A DNA stretch of 64,000 nucleotides from Limnomonas spitsbergensis. Lineage: Eukaryota; Chlorophyta; Chlorophyceae; Chlamydomonadales. The first letter of the stretch is position 1. The number at the start of each line of letters is the position of its first letter. The notes under the pieces are model-generated. The model was not told the DNA's origin. It did no database searches and was given only the letters and a program-made list of their open reading frames with translations. The position numbers and the translations under genes were made by a program. This document shows, piece after piece, positions 57,126-64,000 of the stretch. The stretch lies in contig JAYJMM010000111.1 of NCBI GenBank assembly GCA_037349105.1, positions 1-64,000 on the forward strand, read 5' to 3'.

Positions 57126-58440
57126 GGCTTGATCATTTCCTGACACATCGTTTGGTGCGTGTTGCATGCAGCAGCGGCGGGGGCAGCAGGGCCAGGTGGG
57201 TTGGGCGGGAGGGATAGGTGTGAAGCAAGGAAGAGGTAGATGCTGAACCATGTGTGACTCATCATGGATTCCACCGAAGCCCGCGTGCCCCGCTCGCGCC
57301 TGCTTTGGTCCATATGAGGGCACCCTAGGGCCCTTGAATTTAATTCCGCTGTGCCCAGCTGCACTACCCGAAGTTCAGAGTTTGTGAGATCGTCCTTGAA
57401 ATCTTTCTTGGAATCTTCCGCAAAACGACATCATCACGGCAATTCAAGGCCACCAGGCAACCATTGTTCAGTCAGTCAAAATATCTCAGATACCGTATGA
57501 ATATTGAAATCAGTTTATCTTATCTCAGCCTGCGCCGGAGGCCGGAGTGTAGATGACAGACGCGCAACCCTGATGAAGATGAAGCGCAACTGCCTGCTAC
57601 CCTGCAAGATTTCCTGCTACCTTTCTGCGTTGCTTTTCTTTTAAATTATTTGATCCCTTGTTGACTGCAGTGGAGGCTGCAGCAGCTGCTGTGGCGCCTG
57701 TCCCCTTCCCTCCCGCCTGCCTTTGCCCCATTGTCCACTCCTGCCCCTCCTCTAAGTGGTGCCGCCGCGGACCCCATTCTTTTTTTGTAAATTAATTGTC
57801 CTTTGCTGACTGCAGTGAAGGCTGCAGCAGCTGCTATGGCGCATCCATGTGGCCCCCCGCATGGTGCCTGCTTTTATTCGTTGCTCGCATCTCGTCTCCC
57901 CCTGCCCAACCCTCTTGCTGTGCCCCCTCCCTCCATGTGTCGCCTCCTCCCTCGCGCCGCATCCATGACTGTCGTCTTCTATAATTTCATTTCTACTGCA
58001 GTTTGTCTGCCGAACCCCTCTTTTCCCGTACCCGTCTTTTGCTGCTGCCGCTTATTCCCTCGACTGTTGCTTCGTTTTTCAACCCTGATCCCGCACTATA
58101 TGTTGCAGTCGTCAATGTCTACCTCTTCTGCCCATGTTGATGTCGGCCCCCCACTGGTCCTCACTGCAACTCGTAACCACGGTGACTCGAACCATGTTCG
58201 CAGGAAAGATGTGTGACCTCCTCGCACATTTTCTGGACCAGCAGCCACCCAGCACGCCCCGATCAGCAACCGCTGCATCGTCGTCAGCAGCCACATCGCC
58301 CGTGCAGTCACCTCGGCAAGTGAACAATGCTACATGCTGCTGTAACCAAGCCTCAACAATCGATCCCCTTACCTAGGCCGTGAAACTTTTACCCTGCCCC
58401 GGTTGTGGGGAAGAGTTCTGATTGCGCTGGCTGGGCTTAT
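57126..58440. other. Repeat fragments, no gene recognised
   Basis: 'ttgactgcagtggaggctgc' + 'agcagctgctgtggcgcctg' at 57.66 recurs as 'ctgactgcagtgaaggctgc' at 57.81 kb, the family also in the kinase intron. Open frames at 57.8-58.3 kb on both strands are unsupported. Confidence 0.4.
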
Positions 58441-58445
58441 GGTCG

Positions 58446-59850
58446 TGCATGCCGTGTAAAACCTGAACCCCAACCCTGCATGCCAAACCCTAAGCCCTGA
58501 ACCCTACAAACTAAACCATTAACCCTAAGCCCTGAGCCTCGAAACCCAGGTGCGGGGGGGGGAACTGGCTGTGCTAATGCCTGAACCCGATACCCTTTAC
58601 CTAAACCCTATCACCCTCAAACATATCACCCTCAACCCTAAAACCCTAAACCTTATCAACCTAAACCTTGTCAACCTAAACCCTATCACCCTTAAACCTA
58701 TCACCCTGAGCCCTATTGCCCTTACCCCGATAACCCTAGTCACTATCACCCTCAGCCCTACAACCCTGGACCCTATCACCCAAAACCCTATCACCCTGAA
58801 CCCTCTCACCCTGAACCATATCACCCTCAACCCTACAACCCTGAACCATAGCACCCTAAACCCTATTGCCCTTAACCCTATCACCCTGAACCATATCACC
58901 ATAAACCCTAAACCCTATCACCCTGAACCATATCACCCTAAACCCTATCACCCTGAACCATATCACCATAAACCCTATCGCCCTAAACCCCATCACCCTG
59001 AACCATATCACCACAAACCCGATCACCCTAAATCCTATCACCCCAAACCCTATCACCATGAACCCTATCACCCTAAACCCCAGCACCCTAAACCCTATCG
59101 CTTTAAACCCTATCACCCTGAACCCTATCACTTTAAACCCTATCACCCTAAACATTGGTGCCCTTAACCCTAAACCCTATCACCCTGAACCCTATAACCC
59201 TAGTCCCTATCACCTTAAACCCTATTGCCCGTAACCCTATCACCATAAACCCTATCACCCCAAACCCTATCACCATGAACCCTATCACCCTAAACCCCAT
59301 CACCCTAAACCCTATCGCTTTAAACCCTATCACCCTGAACCCTATCACTTTAAACCCTATCACCCTAAACATTGGTGCCCTTAACCCTATAACCCTTAAC
59401 CCTATAACCCTGAACCCTGTAACCCTAGTCCCTACCACCTTAAACCCTATTGCCCGTAACCCTATCACTCTGAGAACCCTATCACCATAAACCCTATCAC
59501 CATAAACCCTAGCACCATAAACCCTATCACCATGAACCATATTGCCCTTAACCCTACAACCCTAGTCCCTATCACCCTGAACCCTACAACCCTAGTCCCT
59601 AATACTCCCTATCACCCTGACACCTCTTGCCCTAAACCATATAACCCTAGTCCCTATCACCCTGAACCATATCACCCTGAACCATATCACCCTAAACCAT
59701 ATCACCCTAGATCCTATCACCCTAAACCCTATCACCCTGATCCCTATCACCCTGAACCATATCACCCTAAACCATATCACCCTAAACCATATCACCATAA
59801 ACCATATCACCATAAACCATATCTCCATAAAAACCCTATCAACCTTAACC
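58446..59850. repeat. Degenerate telomere-like array (CCCTAAA/CCCTATCA/CCCTGAA)
   Basis: About 1.4 kb of CCCTAAAC alternating with CCCTATCAC and CCCTGAAC/CCATATCAC, roughly a 15-bp higher-order period. Orientation (C-rich on plus) is the same as the 18.54-kb tract. A larger internal duplication is visible: 59040-59165 resembles 59245-59380. The long frames of PKPYHPEPYHP or LNPITLNPITL are artefacts of the 15-bp period. Confidence 0.92.
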
Positions 59851-60641
59851 TCAGCACCCAGCATGCCCGCTCCAACCTCCATCGCCTTGCCCATGGAACG
59901 CATTCCAACCTCCTGCCCAATGTCGCCCTCCCCCGCCTGCTCCCCCTAACCTGGCTCCCCCAACCCCACAGGCCCGCCCTGCCCTCCGGCGCCTTGACCT
60001 TAGATCACCTCCCAACCTGCTGCCCGCTGACACCCTCCCCCACCTGCCCCCCCTGACCCCGCGCCCCCAACCCCACAGGCCCGCCCCGCCCTCTGGCGAC
60101 TCGACCTTAGGACTCCTCCCAACCTGCTGCCTGATGTCGCCTTCTCGGCGCTGTCGGCCGCCGTAGCCCAGGCCGGCAGTCGCTCCCACCGCCTCCGCAT
60201 GTCCGTCCTGATGGGCTGCCACTCCAGAGCAGGTGGGAAATGAGCTGGGCTCTGTGGTTTGGGACATGCATTTGTCTGGGCTGGGGTGATGAGCTGGCTG
60301 CTGCTGCAGCCCAGGCCGGCTGCCCCCCCCCCTGCATGTCCGTCCTGATGGGGTGTCACTCCAGAGCAGGTGGGACAAGAGCTGGGCTCCATTATATGGG
60401 TGATGTGCATGCTGGGGCTGGGTTGAAGCGCTGGCTGCTGCTGCATTTTATTTGAACGGGCGCAGGTTGTATCAAATATACAGTATACAGTCACACCATT
60501 TACTCATGTTTCAACCTCTTTGCTTTGATCGGGCGCAGGTAGTAGCAGTCCGTTGGGTTTGCTGCCAGAGCCGCTGCTACAGCAGGTGCTGGATGAGGCC
60601 CTGCCCGTGGGCCCGGGTCAGCTCCACTGGCACCTGCAGGA
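59851..60641. repeat. Local tandem duplications (about 110 and 138 bp)
   Basis: 'cacaggcccgccc(t/c)gccctc' + 'cttgac/tcgacct-tag' occurs at 59.97 and 60.08 kb. 'catgtccgtcctgatggg(c/g)tg' + 'cactccagagcaggtggga' + 'gagctgggctc' occurs at 60.20 and 60.335 kb. A frame at about 60538-60662 (PLGLLPEPLLQQVLDEALPV) looks protein-like and follows 'gggcgcag'. It may be a terminal exon but has no partner. Confidence 0.6.
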
Positions 60642-61178
60642 ATGGCTGCCACACGGAATATGAGCGGTGAGGACTCGGAGGAGGAGTCAAGCGTGGGGGA
60701 AGAGTCTAGCGAGGGGGACAAGTCCAGCGAGGGAGAGGAGTCCAGCGAGGGGGATTCCAGCTCCAGCGATTCCTCAGAGGGCGGCGATGGTGGTGACCGA
60801 GGGGAAGCGGATGGGCAGGGGCGGCGTCCCAGGACTGCAGGCAGCGGGGTGCAGGCTGCGGCTGCGGGAGGAGTGCGGCAGCACGTAATGCATGGAGAGC
60901 CGCAGTTATCAATGCATGGAAGGGGGAGGGGGGGGGGAGGGGAGGGGAGGGGTGGGGGAGCAGGGAGGGGGGATGGAGTGGGGAGAGGTGGTGGGGAGAG
61001 GAGGGGAGGGGAGGGGGGACAGAGGGGAGGGGAGGGGAGCGGTGGTGGCGGGAGGGGCTGTTTGGCGGCGCCTGGGGCGGCTCGTGTGGGAGCGGGCCAG
61101 GGTCGAGGACGAGCCTCAAACAGCACAAGGGGCCAACAGCTGCCTAATGATCTGGAGGCGGTCATGAAATGGGTGTGA
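60642..61178 (+). CDS. Doubtful ORF: acidic Ser/Glu then Gly/Arg-rich (178 aa)
   Basis: ATG-initiated, with a SGEDSEEESSVGEESSEGD-type acidic half and a GRGGGGEGRGGG half produced by a GGGGA purine-rich tract at 60.91-61.06 kb. Such composition fits a disordered nucleolar-type protein, but the purine-only tract also creates long open frames by chance. No conserved domain, and the upstream protein-like frame (60538-60662) is in another frame. Confidence 0.25.
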   Translation: MAATRNMSGEDSEEESSVGEESSEGDKSSEGEESSEGDSSSSDSSEGGDGGDRGEADGQGRRPRTAGSGVQAAAAGGVRQHVMHGEPQLSMHGRGRGGGGEGRGGGAGRGDGVGRGGGERRGGEGGQRGGEGSGGGGRGCLAAPGAARVGAGQGRGRASNSTRGQQLPNDLEAVMKWV

Positions 61179-62495
61179 CGGAGATTAGCCTGAAGGGGAC
61201 AAGAGGTGCTACAGAAAGGTCAGTGGGAATGACGGAGATGATGGCAGGCATGGTTGCTTCATTGAGGATGGCAGGAAACAATGCCGTGCGGACCAAAGCC
61301 GCCATACTGCGAGAGGTTCGTAGGTTGAATAAAGGAGTGCCTTGTCACTCCAAGTTCTCCTCTCGTAGAAAGAGAGAAAGGCAGAAAACTGTGTCCACAG
61401 GGGCGTGCAGGGAACAACGCGGCTTGGGCAGAAGCCTCGTCCGCCCCGTTACCATCATAACAAGAAAAAAGTCAAAACAACTACGGTGGCTTGCGCTTTC
61501 GGCTATGTTTGACTGGTTGATTGGTGATTCGTGATGCCGGGAAGCACTCTTAAATGTTTTAAAATTATGTTTAAATACCGGTATACCAAACATCAAAACA
61601 TTGAAATATCCGTTTCAACTTCCTACGTCTCGTTTGCACAATGCTGTGTATGAGTTGTATAGCATGCACGTGCATTTTGTGAGCACGCTTCATGGCGTGG
61701 TATACCGGTATACTGAAATTGCTGATGCCAAGGGAGAGTATGCCTTGCATTGTGTGTTCTTTGTGATGAACATGAACACGCTTGCTACCCCTGCACCGGC
61801 AGCGCCCACGCATGCTGCGCCTGCACCAACAGCGCCCACGCCTGCTGCGCCCGCGCCTGACGTTGTGGCTGACGATGCAAAGTGAGCTTCTGCGGCCGCC
61901 GACACCCTGCCGGCGATGAACGAGGATGTGGCGCCGCCCGCCTCCATAGCGGCTGAACAGCTGGACGCGTCAACGCCGCCTGCTGCTCCCGCTCCCGCTC
62001 CCGGCTGCTCCCTTTCAGATGATCGTAGATTCTCTGGTGTCGGGCATTGCTCCCTCTGAGCCTACGGTTGCGGACCCGCTCCCTGTTGTCCCTGGTGCTG
62101 CTCTGTCCCTGTCGCTGCTGCTGCTGGTGCCCCACAGCCATGATGTCTCCCAATGGCGTCACTGGATTGCATGTTCTCCGGAGCTCGTTTGGAGATTCTT
62201 GGGGAGTGTGGGAGATCGGGGCGGGATGTGTGGCCATCCCGTGCGCTTGCTTGTTTATGTTATGCAAGATTCAATTTCAGCTTTCGACCGTGCATCCTGT
62301 TCAGTTTTCCTCCTCGTGCACTTGTCCTATTATGTTGACAGCATTTGCATGCGGCTGGTAATGCTGGCACATGCCTGCCTCGCTTCATGGCTCCTTGAGG
62401 CGTAGACGTTCTCAGAAGCTGGAACTTCCTCTGCCTTTCCTTTCCAGCCTTTTGTCTGTCATTTCCCTTTATTTACCCCTTTTCCTTATTGTCCT
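61179..62495. other. No gene recognised; Ala/Pro repeat and TACCGGTA motifs
   Basis: 'gcgcccacg(c)' + 'ctgctgcgcctgcaccaaca' repeats three times at 61.80-61.86 kb. Palindromic 'taccggtata' occurs at about 61576 and 61705. A frame at 61601-61885 ends in an Ala/Pro run without recognisable domain. Confidence 0.4.
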
Positions 62496-62575
62496 TCTGC
62501 CCTTTTAGGTTCGGCGCCCACGCGGCCGAGCCTTTTTTTAGCAGGGCCCAGAGGTGTAACGTCATTGACTTCTCC
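62496..62575. repeat. Dispersed GGGCGCCCACGCGGCCGAG element
   Basis: 'cttttaggttcggcgcccac' + 'gcggccgagcc', then 'gcagggcccagaggtgtaac' and 'gtcattgac'. The first G of the core is changed. Confidence 0.8.
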
Positions 62576-63984
62576 CCTTTTTAAACAACCGCGTGTCGTC
62601 GTTTTGTATCAGAGGATTTTGTTGCGGAAGGAGCATGCTTGAGTCATGAATGGATTGCATCGCTGCCTCAACATTTCAGTCAGCAGGCTCGACATCTTGG
62701 TTGTACAAAACTTAACGAAGTTACTTAGCCAGGGACATTGCCTGTTTTGGGGGGGCCGGCCCCAAGCTACAACGTCCCGCACTTTCTTGAACCAATTGAC
62801 ATAGGATGATAGGACGGTGATTTCGAACAACAGTCACCCTTTCCATCATCGAGAAAATTTTAAGACTCTGACCCCACCCCTTCGCCTCCGGAACCTGTTG
62901 TGAAACTGAAATTTTCCCAAAATAAGGATTTTGCGGGGGGAGGAAGGGACAACTCCAATCATCTCATCCAGAGCCTCTCTGGCATACATGCACGGTACGG
63001 TACGGCACGGTGCACACCTGCTGGACCCTGCTGGGCGGCTCGGCCATGTGGGGCTAGTAGAGGATGCGAAACCTCAATTCCAGCTGTCATTCACAGTTAG
63101 GACCGTGGTGCATTAGTGCAGTCATGCCAATCGGGTCCGCAAAAGGGTGAACCGCCAGGTGCACCTTTGCACCAAAAAGGGTGACCCGCCAAGTGACCCT
63201 TTCAGATTTGAGATTTGTACTGCGGCGCACACCAGGAGCATACAATACGGTAGTTCCAACGGTACGGTACGGTCAAACGGTACAGTGCGGAATACCGGAA
63301 TTTGGTACGGGATTTTTGCCAATACGGCTGTACTAGTTAACCCTGTGAATACTGGTACCTGACTACCCTTGGGGTATTCCAGACCACCGCTCCAAACCCC
63401 CTACTCAGAGTAACTCAAATACCGGTACACAAACATAAGCACATTACAGGACTCAGCCCACATGTGAAGTTTTGTGAACTTTTTACAGTCCAACGGGGCA
63501 TCACATTTGATGCATGGGACTTGTGCCCGTACACCGGTACAGGCACCAGATACGCTAGGACAGCAAACGAAAACCTGTGACACCCCTGAGCAAGCAACCA
63601 ACACACAACCACCGAGCAGTAGCGCGGGAATGAACCCCATAGTGCGGAAGATTAGCCCCAGCCATAAAACATGACGTGGGTGCAAAAGAGTTCGGTTGGA
63701 CGCCACCTTAAAAAATAAGAAGGAAACAAGAAAGATTAAGTGAACATGTATAAGTATGTGTTACAATGTTGTGATGCGTGGGCGTGACATAGGTGCGGGG
63801 GTCGGAAGGAATGGAATGTCGGGTTTTGGTAGTGAACACCAACTGATTTAAGGCTTCGACGTTTCAGAGGCTAGGGCTTCCTTTCGCCTACCTTTTCCCC
63901 AGCTTCTCTGCGTCACCTGACTTATTTCCCCCTTTTCCTTGTTTTTCCTGGCCCACTAGCCACTTTTTTTTCTATCCTCCAAAA
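62576..63984. other. No gene recognised; GGTACGGTACGG-type short repeats
   Basis: 'ggtacggtacggcacggtg' at 62.995 and 'acggtacggtacggtcaaac' at 63.26 kb. 'aaagggtga(a/c)ccgcca(g/a)gtg' occurs twice at 63.14-63.20 kb. ORFs are short and unsupported. Confidence 0.4.
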
Positions 63985-64000
63985 CGACTAGTTGGGCGCC
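63985..64000. repeat. Start of another GGGCGCCCACGCGGCCGAG element, cut by window end
   Basis: 'gttgggcgcc' after a T/C-rich lead at 63.88-63.99 kb, the same arrangement as at 1.14 and 51.92 kb. Confidence 0.7.

Noticed and set aside
58550..60056. Long PYHP-repeat and ITLNP-repeat proteins
   Set aside because: The telomere-like repeat has a 15-bp period that stays open in several frames on both strands.
60500..61165. 221-aa proline/serine-rich minus-strand ORF
   Set aside because: It is the complement of a purine-only tract and has extreme composition with no conserved motif.

Overview
The window looks like nuclear DNA of a green alga. The evidence is Arabidopsis-type telomeric heptamers (CCCTAAA)n at about 18.54 kb, genes split by short GT-AG introns (mostly 75-600 nt) with GTRAGT-like donors, and a very high load of satellites, minisatellites and mobile-element debris. 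A prasinophyte-type chlorophyte with a large repeat-rich genome (Cymbomonas or Pyramimonas-like) is my best guess. The species is inference. I see no bacterial operons, rRNA or convincing tRNA.

Layout. 0-3.2 kb: dispersed repeats. 3.2-4.1 kb: a two-exon gene of unknown function. 4.3-5.5 kb: a diverged tandem duplication and a long imperfect hairpin. 6.8-8.6 kb (minus): a spliced gene ending in an HNH/zinc-loop nuclease domain. 9.0-16.7 kb: about 12.9 copies of a 599/600-bp satellite. 18.5-22.5 kb: a telomere-like tract followed by a small ORF, a DOT1-like methyltransferase gene and a Ulp1-type SUMO-protease gene, all on the plus strand. 23.5-25.3 kb: weak exons. 27.6-30.4 kb: a decayed, 5'-truncated non-LTR retrotransposon with RNase H, CCHC zinc knuckle and a PD-ExK-like end. 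30.5-33.7 kb: a 43-bp minisatellite and hypothetical element ORFs. 33.84-34.03 kb: a TA-flanked MITE.

34.34-47.05 kb holds three near-identical 4,238-bp tandem units. Each carries the 3' part of a minus-strand protein-kinase gene and a separate plus-strand two-exon gene. The unique flank (47.05-49.75 kb) carries the 5' exons of the kinase gene: a start exon, an alpha-helical region and a segment with an ExK...Q signature like PD-(D/E)XK nucleases. The array is therefore an intragenic partial triplication. The header / nuclease-like / small-kinase order recalls CR (Crinkler-RHS-type) effector architecture. That reading is inference, and the unique part has an in-frame TAA.

50-64 kb is mostly repeats: a 14-bp perfect palindrome, a 31-bp minisatellite, an inverted diverged copy of the 31-kb element, 1.4 kb of degenerate telomere-like sequence, and dispersed GGGCGCCCACGCGGCCGAG elements that recur from the first to the last kilobase.

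Gene models come from reading frames and splice-phase agreement across exons. No alignment or expression data were available.
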